Positions 24,725-33,462 of a DNA stretch of 64,000 nucleotides are shown one piece after another. The notes under the pieces were generated by a model. That model was not told the origin of the DNA and did not search any database. It saw only the letters and a program-made list of their open reading frames with translations. The stretch is from Vibrio porteresiae DSM 19223 (GTDB lineage Bacteria > Pseudomonadota > Gammaproteobacteria > Enterobacterales > Vibrionaceae). Each line of letters begins with the position of its first letter. Positions within the stretch are counted from its first letter, which is position 1. Where the stretch lies: assembly GCF_024347055.1 (NCBI RefSeq), contig NZ_AP024896.1:1240001-1304000 (forward strand), written 5' to 3'. The position numbers and the translations under genes are program-made.

Positions 24725-25252
24725 ATGAATGATGTGTTTACCCACTATTGGTATCCAATCATTGCGGCTTTTCATCAAGGCAAATCCGCACTGCCAGCCC
24801 ATTTAGGGCTCAGTTGTGACGACTATTATCAGCTGACGGAGCGGGTTGGCTTGTTACCGATTGCTACCCACGCTCTGCCTCAGTACGCCGCTTTGTCTCT
24901 GCGCCAAGAGCTGATTGGTATGCGCGATGATGAACTTGGCGAGCTAACCCAATTGCTTACTGAGCATCTGGATACCCGCAAGCCCTATGCCGAGCAGATG
25001 GCGCAAGTGCTGGCAAATGCCAGCATGGGCAGCCAACATTTGTGGCGCGATTTAGGGATGCCTGAACGCCCACGCCTCAGTCAGCTATTTCACGACTATT
25101 TTCCCACTTTACATGCACTGAATAATCACAATATGCGTTGGAAACGTTTTCTCTATCGTCAGCTCTGTGAAAGTGGTGGTGATTATGTGTGCCGCTCGCC
25201 CAGCTGTGAAACCTGTACCAGCTATGAAGAGTGTTTTGGCGAGGAACGCTGA
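24725..25252 (+). CDS. nifQ: NifQ, molybdenum donor for FeMo-cofactor
   Basis: 175-aa protein thought to deliver molybdenum as a Mo-Fe-S cluster to FeMo-co synthesis. The diagnostic C-terminal motif C156-x4-C161-x2-C164-x5-C170 (VCRSPSCETCTSYEECFG) is intact, preceded by MRWKRFLYRQLC. It starts 2 bp after the ferredoxin stop, with AGGA/GGAG in the ferredoxin end. Last gene of the block. Confidence 0.93.
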   Translation: MNDVFTHYWYPIIAAFHQGKSALPAHLGLSCDDYYQLTERVGLLPIATHALPQYAALSLRQELIGMRDDELGELTQLLTEHLDTRKPYAEQMAQVLANASMGSQHLWRDLGMPERPRLSQLFHDYFPTLHALNNHNMRWKRFLYRQLCESGGDYVCRSPSCETCTSYEECFGEER

Positions 25253-25412
25253 AGATAACTTAACTGAGGCGAGTGGCAGATTTTCGAGCCCAAATAGAGG
25301 GCTAAGAAAAGAATAGATTGCCAAGAAAATATAGTAACAAATTGAATTAATTAGTTAATTTTTTAAAAGACTCGTAAATAAAGACAGAATATGCCAGGGA
25401 AATGCACAAAAT

Positions 25413-25440
25413 GAAAAAGGTCGCCGCGGCGACCTTTTTC
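25413..25440. terminator. Bidirectional terminator between nifQ and yagU
   Basis: A perfect 28-bp palindrome, arms GAAAAAGGTCGCCG / CGGCGACCTTTTTC, gives an A-tract, strong GC stem and T-tract in both directions, between the convergent nifQ and yagU genes. Confidence 0.88.
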
Positions 25441-25465
25441 TTATCTAGCATTCGTTACGTAGGGA

Positions 25466-26080
25466 TTAACGAGCCGCTTTTAGATCCACTTCTGGATCAG
25501 GTTCTTTAGTAATACGGTTACGTAGGTCACGACGAATAATTTCAATTGACCAGAACCATACTAGGTGACCAAAGATTTCAGATACGTTTTCGTACCATGG
25601 AAGGTCAAATAGTGGAGGAGTTAGACCCATTAGAGTGAAAGAGATCCAGTGAACAAACACTTGAGCTAGGAAACCAGCTAGCAGACCTTGCCACAATTTG
25701 ATTTTAGGGAACACTTCAGCAACCACACAGTAACCTACCGCGAACACGATAGAGAATACGATGTGAGTTACGCCAACCCAGTTAAATACGTGGCCAGCAA
25801 AGGTGTATACTGCTGCGTTTGGATCAGCTAGACCTAGGTAATCACGTAGGAAAATGTATGGAGGGTTCAAGAAGTTACGTGAACAGTCGATTTGGCTTGC
25901 TGCACGAATTAGAGTTTCAGGACCACATGCTGCGTTGAACATGTCAACTGGGCTACGTGGTGGTAGTGGAACTTCACCACCCCATTTAACGAAAGCAGAA
26001 ACGATACCAGCGATTAGACCAATAAACGCTGCTAAACCGTAGCGACGACGCGCTGGGTTAGATTGTTCAAAAAGATTCAT
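25466..26080 (-). CDS. yagU: YagU-family inner membrane protein (DUF1440)
   Basis: 204 aa, same length as E. coli YagU and recognisably close over its whole length (for example SAFVKWGGEVPLPPRSPVDM, AACGPETLIRAASQIDCSRN, EIFGHLVWFWSIEIIRRDLR). Four or so membrane segments. E. coli YagU contributes to acid resistance; the mechanism is unknown. An ATG four codons earlier exists, but the MNLFEQ start matches the family. Transcribed towards nifQ and separated by a bidirectional terminator. Confidence 0.88.
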   Translation of the reverse strand: MNLFEQSNPARRRYGLAAFIGLIAGIVSAFVKWGGEVPLPPRSPVDMFNAACGPETLIRAASQIDCSRNFLNPPYIFLRDYLGLADPNAAVYTFAGHVFNWVGVTHIVFSIVFAVGYCVVAEVFPKIKLWQGLLAGFLAQVFVHWISFTLMGLTPPLFDLPWYENVSEIFGHLVWFWSIEIIRRDLRNRITKEPDPEVDLKAAR

Positions 26081-26422
26081 GGATATACCCATTCAAAAGT
26101 GTTTGGAAAAACGGTAATGAGAATGCTAGCACATTCTGTTGCATAAAATACGATTTAGATCAAAACAGATGTGTATAAATTATTAATGAATGATAAAAGA
26201 TATAAACGTTGCGCAAAAGTAACCAACTTTTTGATTTTAGTTAAAAAGCCTAACGTTAGTACCATTATTAGTGGCTTATATAAGTGCTTACTATTTTAGC
26301 CGCGTCACATTAAACATTTGTGCTGTGGGCAAATTGTAACAATATGCTACTCCATATTTATTCATGCCTTCATATTTGTTATGTTATAACATAATTCACA
26401 TAACCAAGAAGTATGAATCCGC
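26081..26422. promoter_or_regulatory. Divergent region yagU / ABC importer, with a Zur-like palindrome
   Basis: AT-rich. At 26379-26394 lies the perfect palindrome TTATGTTATAACATAA. The overlapping 15-mer TGTTATGTTATAACA (26377-26391) agrees at 14 of 15 positions with the Zur core TGTTATA-N-TATAACA as I recall it from gammaproteobacteria. It is about 32 bp before the importer's GTG start, where a repressor would block transcription. The remainder shows nothing clear. Confidence 0.5.
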
Positions 26423-27295
26423 GTGCAACGCATTGACTCCATTAGCCCAATTCTGTCGGTTAACGACCTTTGCATCTCTATCCAAGGGCAAACTCTCGTT
26501 AATCATGTCGATTTTTCTCTATTTCAGGGCGAGCGTGTTTGCCTACTTGGCGCTTCTGGATCAGGCAAGTCGCTCACCGCGCAGGCGATCAATGGCACGC
26601 TTCCTCCTTATGCCCACGTTTCAGGTTCTATCGTAGTCAATGAGTCAGAGGTGACAGGGCAACCGGTGTTAGCCCGCCAAGCACAAGGGCGCGTTGCCAC
26701 CATTTTCCAAGATACGTTTAGTGCGCTTAACCCATTGATGAATGTGGGCAAGCAACTGAGATTGAGTACCCATAATCACTCCCATCATGAGTTGCATGAT
26801 GTGTTGGCGCAGATGCACATCGACCCAACGTCGGATTTGTTATCCCGTTTGCCTGCAGAATTGTCTGGTGGACAACGCCAGCGTTTGTGCATTGCTTTGG
26901 CTCTTTTAAGTGGGGCCAATATGTTAGTCGCCGATGAGCCAACCACAGCCTTGGATGTCGTCAGTCAAAAGCAGGTGATAGACCTACTCAAGCAGTGCTG
27001 CGGAGCCCAGCACCTTTGCTCTCATGATGAACATCTGCATGGTAGCCCACTCTCTTTACTGTTCATCACCCACGACATTAATGTCGCAGCGCAGCTGTGC
27101 GATCGCGCTATCGTGATTTATCAAGGGGAAATCGTTGAGCAAGCGCCAATGCGCACATTACTGAATTTCCCACAGCATCCCTACACCCAAAGTTTGGTGC
27201 GCGCGGTGCATAGCAGTCGTATTGCTTCATTAAGTAGTGATAACCACTTTGATGCCACTAACCCCTATTCTTCGACCATGAGTGCCCGTGCATGA
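26423..27295 (+). CDS. ABC transporter ATP-binding protein, OppD/NikD type
   Basis: 290-aa ATPase of a peptide/nickel-class importer. Walker A GASGSGKS (near residue 45), Q-loop in IFQDTFSALNPLM, signature LSGGQRQR, Walker B MLVADEPTTALD, switch His in FITHDINVAA, and the C-terminal QHPYTQSLV motif typical of Opp/Nik ATPases. The start is a GTG; no better start is in frame. It overlaps the next ATPase gene by four bases (ATGA). First gene of a four-gene operon. Confidence 0.87.
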   Translation: MQRIDSISPILSVNDLCISIQGQTLVNHVDFSLFQGERVCLLGASGSGKSLTAQAINGTLPPYAHVSGSIVVNESEVTGQPVLARQAQGRVATIFQDTFSALNPLMNVGKQLRLSTHNHSHHELHDVLAQMHIDPTSDLLSRLPAELSGGQRQRLCIALALLSGANMLVADEPTTALDVVSQKQVIDLLKQCCGAQHLCSHDEHLHGSPLSLLFITHDINVAAQLCDRAIVIYQGEIVEQAPMRTLLNFPQHPYTQSLVRAVHSSRIASLSSDNHFDATNPYSSTMSARA

Positions 27296-28068
27296 GCCGT
27301 TTCGCCCCTTTTTTACAGTTACATCAAGTGAGTTTCGCGCCGAATCAACAGGCCATCATAAGCGATCTTTCATTGGCATTTCAGCAACATGAACGCGTCG
27401 GTTTAGTTGGAGCTTCTGGGAGCGGTAAATCAACGTTGCTCAAGCTTATGTTAGCCATTCATCAACCCACTTCTGGAGTGCTGCAGTGCCAAGGCGAATC
27501 GGTGCGCAAGGGTTTATGGCAATCGCTGAATTGGTATCGCGAGCAGGTGCAATACATACCACAAGATCCACAAAATGCCCTGCCCCCAACGCAAAGTGTG
27601 GCAAAAGTATTGGCCGAACCGGTAAAACGTCTCAAAAAACGTGAAGTCACGTCAGCTGAACTCATTCATGCCCTAGAGCAAGTGGGACTTACAAAAGAGA
27701 CACTGCAGAAAAAGGCGGGTGAGCTCTCTGGTGGTCAAGCTCAACGGGTGGCTTTAGCACGCGCCTTAATCGTGAAGCCAGCGTTTTTATTGGCTGATGA
27801 ACCGACCAGCGGGTTGGACTTACCGCTGCGTGAACAGATCAAAACGTTATTACTCGAAGTGTGCCAACAAAATCACATGGGGCTGTTGCTCGTCACCCAT
27901 GACATGTCGATTGTCTCTGGTTTGTGTGAACGACTTTTGGTGATGAACCATGGGGTGATTGTTGAAGATCGCCCGACTCAAGAAGTGTTGCACTCCCCGC
28001 ATCATATCTACACCCAACAATTATTAGAGGCGGTGCCCAGCATCGAACTGGACGAGCCTCACTTCTAG
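27292..28068 (+). CDS. ABC transporter ATP-binding protein, OppF/NikE type
   Basis: 258-aa partner ATPase: Walker A GASGSGKST, Q-loop in YIPQDPQNALPPTQSV, signature LSGGQAQRVALARAL, Walker B FLLADEPTSGLD, His in LVTHDMSI, and HHIYTQQLL at the end. Paired D/F ATPases are standard in importers of oligopeptides, nickel and metallophores. The ATG overlaps the previous stop. Confidence 0.88.
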   Translation: MSRFAPFLQLHQVSFAPNQQAIISDLSLAFQQHERVGLVGASGSGKSTLLKLMLAIHQPTSGVLQCQGESVRKGLWQSLNWYREQVQYIPQDPQNALPPTQSVAKVLAEPVKRLKKREVTSAELIHALEQVGLTKETLQKKAGELSGGQAQRVALARALIVKPAFLLADEPTSGLDLPLREQIKTLLLEVCQQNHMGLLLVTHDMSIVSGLCERLLVMNHGVIVEDRPTQEVLHSPHHIYTQQLLEAVPSIELDEPHF

Positions 28069-28111
28069 AAACGCTAAACGTAGTTTGTAATTCTTATAGG
28101 ATGAAGTATCA

Positions 28112-29644
28112 ATGAAACGATTTAAGCAGTGGTCATTGCTCAGCGTCGCTGTGTCTGCCTCTTTACTTTCTGGTTGTTTTGATTCGAGCAACGACAAACC
28201 AGCCACATCAACGAGCACAGCTGAAGCGACACAAGATCGCATTAAGCTGGCCATGCTATTGCCACCACGCTCAGGTTTGACCCCGCTCAGTGATGACGCG
28301 TTTAAGCTGTCGCGCTGGAGCACCGCAGAAACCTTGGTTATCTTGGATCAAGAAGGCAACTTAGCCTCGGCACTGGCAACGAAATGGGAACAGGTTTCAC
28401 CAACCGAGTGGCGTTTTGAACTGCGCCCTAATGTGGAATTTCACGACCATACTCCTTTTGATGCCAAGGCGGTGGTCAATGCTCTGCAAGTGGCTTCCAA
28501 AGCAACCCCAAAACCGCGCATTCTTGACGGCATGACTTTAACGGTCAAAGCCGACGGCGAATATGCTGTGGTTGTGACCAGTTCTAAACCAGACCCGTTG
28601 CTTGCGCAGCGTCTAACTAGCCCACAATTGGCGATATTGTCGCCAAACGCCTACCAAGAGAACGGCGTGATTAACCCAATCACGGCGGGTACAGGTCCGT
28701 TTGTGCTGACCGCTGTGAACGGCACCAGCTCTGCAACGTTAAATCGCTTTAACGATTACTGGGGCGAGAAAGCGCAAGCCTCTGGTATTGATGTGAGTTT
28801 TGTACCCGATGGTATTGCTCGTGCTGCTGCACTACGTACCGACAGTGCGGATATTGTCGAAGCAATTCCGGTATCACAAGCGCCGCTGCTTGATCCTTCT
28901 TTAGTGCATGAAGTTCCTATGCCACGCACCAATACGCTCTATCTCAATACCCGTTACGGTGTAATGAAAGATCCAGCCGTGCGAGCAGCTGTGCGTGAAG
29001 CGATTGACCGCGAACAAATCGTCAATAACGTCTATGAAAAACGCGCGGATATTGCGCAAGGTCTGTTAGGTCCAGCGCTACCTTGGGCAGCCAAGTTGCG
29101 CCAACCGGTTGAGCACACCATCGCTCCAGCGGATCCAAAAGGCATCACGATTACGTTAGCCACCTTTACCGACCGTACTGAACTGCCAGAAGTAGCCGTT
29201 TACCTTGCACAGCAGTTGACCAAAGCAGGCTTTAACGTGAAACAAGATGTGCGTGAATATTCTCAAATCGAATCTGATGCGTTAGCGGGCAAAGTCGATG
29301 CGTTTATTTTGTCACGTGCAACCGTATTGGACTCTGGCGACCCAGTGGCGTACATGTACAGCGACTTTAGCTGTAAAGGCTCGTTTAACATCGCGCAGCT
29401 TTGCCAACCTGAAATCGACCAAGCGCTGCAAGTGGCAGGCAGTTTGCCAGCCGGACTTGAACGCCAAAAAGCGATTATGGCAGCAGAAAACCTGATCTTG
29501 GCGAGCGATGCGGCGATTCCAATGTTGCATGAACGCGTTATCCAAGGTGAATCGAAACGTGTCGTGGGCGCGATTCGCGATCCTCGTGAACGTACCTTGA
29601 TTGATAGCCATACGTACATCAAAAGCGGCGAGTCATCGCTATAA
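28112..29644 (+). CDS. ABC transporter substrate-binding lipoprotein (SBP family 5)
   Basis: 510-aa extracytoplasmic receptor of the DppA/OppA/NikA family. The signal peptide ends in a lipobox, LLSGC with Cys22. The family start WSTAETLVILDQEGNLASAL, then WRFELRPNVEFHDHTPFDA, and later VREAIDREQIVNNVY are classic for the family. Family membership alone does not say whether it binds a peptide, Ni(II)-chelate or another metallophore. Note that the receptor gene follows the ATPases instead of leading the operon. Confidence 0.88.
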   Translation: MKRFKQWSLLSVAVSASLLSGCFDSSNDKPATSTSTAEATQDRIKLAMLLPPRSGLTPLSDDAFKLSRWSTAETLVILDQEGNLASALATKWEQVSPTEWRFELRPNVEFHDHTPFDAKAVVNALQVASKATPKPRILDGMTLTVKADGEYAVVVTSSKPDPLLAQRLTSPQLAILSPNAYQENGVINPITAGTGPFVLTAVNGTSSATLNRFNDYWGEKAQASGIDVSFVPDGIARAAALRTDSADIVEAIPVSQAPLLDPSLVHEVPMPRTNTLYLNTRYGVMKDPAVRAAVREAIDREQIVNNVYEKRADIAQGLLGPALPWAAKLRQPVEHTIAPADPKGITITLATFTDRTELPEVAVYLAQQLTKAGFNVKQDVREYSQIESDALAGKVDAFILSRATVLDSGDPVAYMYSDFSCKGSFNIAQLCQPEIDQALQVAGSLPAGLERQKAIMAAENLILASDAAIPMLHERVIQGESKRVVGAIRDPRERTLIDSHTYIKSGESSL

Positions 29645-29677
29645 CCGCCTATAAACAGCAGTAAGAACCGTGTCATC

Positions 29678-31426
29678 ATGAAACTACTTTCGTTACGTTC
29701 CATCACCGCTTGGTCTGGCTTAATTTCACTCGGGTCGCGTTTTGCAACCCTAGTGGGCGTGGTCATCTTAGTCGCTCTCCTACCTTGGTTATCAGGGCAA
29801 GACCCCGCTCTTGCTTTGCTCCGTGCACGCTCAGCAGAGCAAAACCCAAGTGAAGAGACGCTGAATGCCATTCGTGCCTCATTAGGATTAGACCAAGGGC
29901 CTTGGGCGTTAATGACGCAATGGTTACACGGTTTACTGCACGGCGACCCAGGTGTCTCTTGGGTCTCCGGCCGCCCAATTTTAGGTGGCATGTTGGAGGC
30001 AGCCAGTGTTTCCCTCACTTTGATGGGACTTGCTTTTTGTGGCGCAGTGATTATCGCCCTAACCCTTGCCATCCCAACCATTCGTTATGGGCTGCGTGGT
30101 CAAGCTCACCGCAGCCAAGGGGTTATCGCCGTGATGTTCACGGCTCTGCCTGAATTTTTACTTGCTTCGTTACTGCTGCTCATCGGCGCAGTATGGCTAC
30201 GTTGGTTTCCACCTTTTGGCTGGAAAGGTTTTCACTATGCGGTATTACCGGCATTATCGATGGCGATTCCTGCAGGGGGTTATTTAGGCCGCTTACTCTC
30301 CGACACCATTGCGCAAGTGTTCACTGAATCTTGGGTTGCGACTTGGAGCGTGGCTGGAATCAGTCGCCGTCACATCACTTTTGCCGTACTCAAACGTTCG
30401 CTCGCCACCATTCTTCCTTTGGTTGGTTTAGTGGTGGTTTCCCTGACAGGGGGCGCGATTGCGGTCGAAAAGGTATTTGCCATTCCCGGAATTGGCCGTG
30501 CCACCTTGGGCGCTGCGATTGCCAAAGATGTGCCGACACTGCAAGTAGGCATTTTGCTGATTTTGTCACTCGCTTTTGGCGTCGGTATTCTCGTCAACAT
30601 CATTAAAGCGCTCATTCTCGGTCGTGCACTGCGTCAAGGGGCACTGCCGCAACCTAAAGAGAGCAGCATCCAAGTGACCGGGGCTGCGCGAGTCATCCCT
30701 TGGGTTTGTCTTGGGTTACTGGTGATGATGATTGTGTTTGGTTTGCCGCGCGACCCGTTTGCTATCGAACATATGCGTTTGGCATCGCCTTCATTTGCAC
30801 TGCCGTTTGGTGCCGATTCGATGGGGCGTGACATTCTCGCGCGTGTCGCTCATGGCAGCTTTTATACCTGCTTTTTAGCCATCGTTATTGCTCTAATTTG
30901 CCTCGTGATTGGTTTTATCGTGGGTCAATTCCCGCGCCTTATGTCGGGGCCAATTGAAATTGCTAATGCGCTGCCGCCGGTGATCACTGGGTTATTGATC
31001 GTGGCGATTTATGGTGCAGGGATCTGGGGCGCAAGTTTGGCCGTGGTATTGGTCAGTTGGGCCCCTTTAGCCGCGCATGCCGCCGCTTTGACCACAGAAG
31101 TGAAAGCGCGTACTTACATGCAAATGCTGCCGCTGATTGGAGTCGGTCCAGTGAGACGCAATCTGTTCTACTTACTTCCTGCGGTATTTAAACCTCTGCT
31201 GCGCCATGCCATGTTGCGTGTACCGGGCATTGCCCTTGCCCTAGCCTCACTCGGTTTCCTTGGCTTAGGCGCCATGCCACCCAGCCCAGAATGGGGCCGC
31301 ATCCTTTCCGAAGGCATGCCCTACATTGAGCGCAGCTATTGGGTGGTGCTAGCTCCAGCATCATCATTGATCCTGCTATCAATTCTGGCCGTCAGCGCCA
31401 CCAGCGTTTGGGGCAGTAAGCGGTAA
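29678..31426 (+). CDS. ABC transporter fused permease (DppB-DppC type)
   Basis: 582-aa membrane protein combining two permease units normally encoded separately. First half (about 1-315) is DppB-like: the extracytoplasmic GLDQGPWALMTQWLHGLLHG, GDPGVSW, and the coupling segment around TWSVAGISRRH, then GAIAVEKVFAIPGIGR. Second half (about 335-582) is DppC-like: HPF-type LPFGADSMGRDILARVAHG, and GVGPVRRNLFYLLPAV. No frameshift; the join (residues ~310-340) is a polar linker. It ends the operon. Confidence 0.88.
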   Translation: MKLLSLRSITAWSGLISLGSRFATLVGVVILVALLPWLSGQDPALALLRARSAEQNPSEETLNAIRASLGLDQGPWALMTQWLHGLLHGDPGVSWVSGRPILGGMLEAASVSLTLMGLAFCGAVIIALTLAIPTIRYGLRGQAHRSQGVIAVMFTALPEFLLASLLLLIGAVWLRWFPPFGWKGFHYAVLPALSMAIPAGGYLGRLLSDTIAQVFTESWVATWSVAGISRRHITFAVLKRSLATILPLVGLVVVSLTGGAIAVEKVFAIPGIGRATLGAAIAKDVPTLQVGILLILSLAFGVGILVNIIKALILGRALRQGALPQPKESSIQVTGAARVIPWVCLGLLVMMIVFGLPRDPFAIEHMRLASPSFALPFGADSMGRDILARVAHGSFYTCFLAIVIALICLVIGFIVGQFPRLMSGPIEIANALPPVITGLLIVAIYGAGIWGASLAVVLVSWAPLAAHAAALTTEVKARTYMQMLPLIGVGPVRRNLFYLLPAVFKPLLRHAMLRVPGIALALASLGFLGLGAMPPSPEWGRILSEGMPYIERSYWVVLAPASSLILLSILAVSATSVWGSKR

Positions 31427-31588
31427 GTGTCGCGATCCGGTTCTCTCTCTAAATAAGCAGGGAGCCAGATCGAGATCGCTACCAGAAAAGCGCACAAACC
31501 AGTCCACAAATACACCATTCCATTCTACATTTGCTATAAATTCAGTTAATATATGCATCTCGTTTATATGTAATTTCAAGGAGTTACC
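31427..31588. repeat. Intergenic repeat, element A copy 1
   Basis: 31460-31480 (GGGAGCCAGATCGAGATCGCT) is identical to 39314-39334, and the bases before it are also related (TCTCTAAATAAGCA versus CCTCTAAAGAAGGA). It is an interspersed intergenic repeat of unknown type. Confidence 0.6.
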
Positions 31589-32311
31589 ATGAAGTGGTTA
31601 TCGCTAATTTCCCTAGGTCTGCTAGCTGGGTGCGCCCATTTGCCCAATCATAGTAATGAACCACCGTCACGTGATTTTGTCGGAATGGAAAACGGCAAAC
31701 TGCTTTACCTTGGAAATATTTCTAAAAAACATAACAAGGCGTTATTTAAAGCATTTAATAATGTTAGCGATAAGCCCAACAGACTGGTTGTTTCAAGCCC
31801 TGGCGGTGATGTTAAAGCCGGTCTTGAGCTTGGTCGTTGGATTCAGCAAAACAATATGGATGTAGAAGTGCTGCGCCTATGTGCTTCTTCTTGTGCTGAC
31901 TATGTTCTAACTGCTGGCAATCACAAATATCTTCACAAAGATTCCATCCTTCTCTGGCACGGCAGTGCATGGCAGCAGAATTGGAAAGTGGACGATAACT
32001 TACAAGAATCATTCAACAAGTACATTAACGCGGCGCGAAAAGAGGAATCCGCCTTCTTCGCAAGTATTAAAGTCGATAACCTCATCACTGTTTATGGCCA
32101 ACTACAAAAGCAGCAACACCCAGAGAATTTCACCGATAAGCAAATCAAAGGATATGACTATTCTTTGGCAGACATGAAGCGTTTTGGGCTAACCAACATC
32201 GTCTTACTCGATAATGAATGGGATTGGCGACAATATCGCCCTGTTGAAAAACATGAGATCCAACGTATAACACTTGGCAGTGATTATCAGTTCACGTTAA
32301 ATCGTTTTTGA
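31589..32311 (+). CDS. ClpP/crotonase-like lipoprotein
   Basis: 240-aa predicted lipoprotein: signal peptide with lipobox LLAGC (Cys15). The mature domain has the signs of ClpP-like periplasmic proteins: VVSSPGGDVKAGLELGRWI (oxyanion-hole loop) and LCASSCADYVLTAG, where the Ser in CASSC aligns with the catalytic serine position of the fold, and a later ILLWHGSAW. Whether it is an active protease is not known. AAGGAG precedes the ATG. No operon partner. Confidence 0.7.
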   Translation: MKWLSLISLGLLAGCAHLPNHSNEPPSRDFVGMENGKLLYLGNISKKHNKALFKAFNNVSDKPNRLVVSSPGGDVKAGLELGRWIQQNNMDVEVLRLCASSCADYVLTAGNHKYLHKDSILLWHGSAWQQNWKVDDNLQESFNKYINAARKEESAFFASIKVDNLITVYGQLQKQQHPENFTDKQIKGYDYSLADMKRFGLTNIVLLDNEWDWRQYRPVEKHEIQRITLGSDYQFTLNRF

Positions 32312-32437
32312 ATCAATCTGTTAAGTTAGCCTATTTTGGATTAGAGGAATAAGTTCGAGATCGAGACCAACAACGCGTTCCAACCCGCTATCAAACATGA
32401 TGGCGAACTCGACTATTACGACGAACTCAGACCGCCT

Positions 32438-32543
32438 CTCCCCCTTGTTTTTTTAAGGGGGAGTTAGTGGTCCTGCGCAAAAGCTATCAATGTTCATGTA
32501 ATACATTGAATTAGTAAGTCATTTGAAAATGATATTTTTAGCT
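32438..32543. repeat. Intergenic repeat, element B copy 1
   Basis: Begins with a hairpin, CTCCCCCTT / AAGGGGGAG around a T-rich loop (32438-32463), and ends with CATTGAATT (32504) and ATGATATTTTTAGCT (32529-32543). The same order occurs at 39418-39452 plus 40962-41038, where an insertion sequence splits it. The end overlaps the stop codon of the IclR gene. The hairpin may also act as a terminator. Confidence 0.65.
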
Positions 32544-33312
32544 AAAGCGATAAGTTCTGACTGAGCTGTTTCGCGACCTGAAGCAGCTGCGTTTTGGTGT
32601 GCTCGATATCGGCAATATGGTGATGTACCGTATTCGAATTCAAGGTCATATATGGGACAGTAATTACCGCCATGACTTCACCTAGTACGCCAAAAATCGG
32701 CGCTGTAATATTGGTTACGCCCGAGATTTGTGGACTTTCACCAATGTAATAGCCTTGCTCAATGGTGTTGGCGATATGGCTAGTTGCATGCGCGACTTCC
32801 TCTGCGGTAGAACGCGACTTTTTAAGGATATCCGTACGCTGTTTCTCCTCGCTAAAACTCAGGAGTACGATGCCAGAACCCGATGAGCAGATATCGATTT
32901 TCGAACCAAGGCGCAAACTAAATCCCATTTTGTAAGGACTCTCTTGGCGCGCAATCACCAAAAGCTCACCGTTCTTATAGCTGCACAAATGGCATGACTG
33001 ATTCACTGTATGGCACAACTCCTCCATTAACGGATTGGCCCGCTTGAGCAGTTGAGCAATGGGTGGATGCTGGTTCGATAGAGCAAACATTTTTAATGTG
33101 AGTGAGTAACATGACGTATCACTATCGTACTCAATATATTGTTTTTCTATCAAAACCGAGAGCATTCGAAATATCTCATTAATGCTGCGATTGAGCTTTT
33201 CAGCAATTTGCTTTTTCGATAGCGGCTCTGACTGTTCGGCCAACAGCTCGAGGATCTCTAGCCCTTTCTCTAACGCTGGTGCGCGATATTCTGTTTTCTT
33301 ATTACTTTCCAT
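32542..33312 (-). CDS. IclR-family transcriptional regulator
   Basis: 256-aa regulator: N-terminal winged helix (about residues 12-70; KGLEILELLAEQSEPLSKKQIAEKLN, NEIFRMLSVL) and C-terminal effector domain (about 85-250; GSGIVLLSFS, GVTNITAPIFG). It lies 150 bp downstream of kduI on the same strand, and IclR proteins such as KdgR control pectin and uronate degradation, so control of kduI is a reasonable inference. Its 3' end lies in a copy of repeat B. Confidence 0.87.
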   Translation of the reverse strand: MESNKKTEYRAPALEKGLEILELLAEQSEPLSKKQIAEKLNRSINEIFRMLSVLIEKQYIEYDSDTSCYSLTLKMFALSNQHPPIAQLLKRANPLMEELCHTVNQSCHLCSYKNGELLVIARQESPYKMGFSLRLGSKIDICSSGSGIVLLSFSEEKQRTDILKKSRSTAEEVAHATSHIANTIEQGYYIGESPQISGVTNITAPIFGVLGEVMAVITVPYMTLNSNTVHHHIADIEHTKTQLLQVAKQLSQNLSL

Positions 33313-33462
33313 AGAGTTTCTTATTTAGCACGAACGCCTAAGATATCCGATTGGTTAAATGCGGCTTAACTTACAAGCATTACAGCTATGGTCAACATTT
33401 TTAATGGTTTATTCAGCAACATATTGTGACTCCATGTAAGGTACAGTTATTGTTATCTTTCG

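Noticed and set aside
26224..26250. FNR-like site TTGAT-N4-GTTAA upstream of the ABC operon
   Set aside because: One half-site departs from consensus and the position is over 170 bp from the gene; chance is likely in AT-rich DNA.
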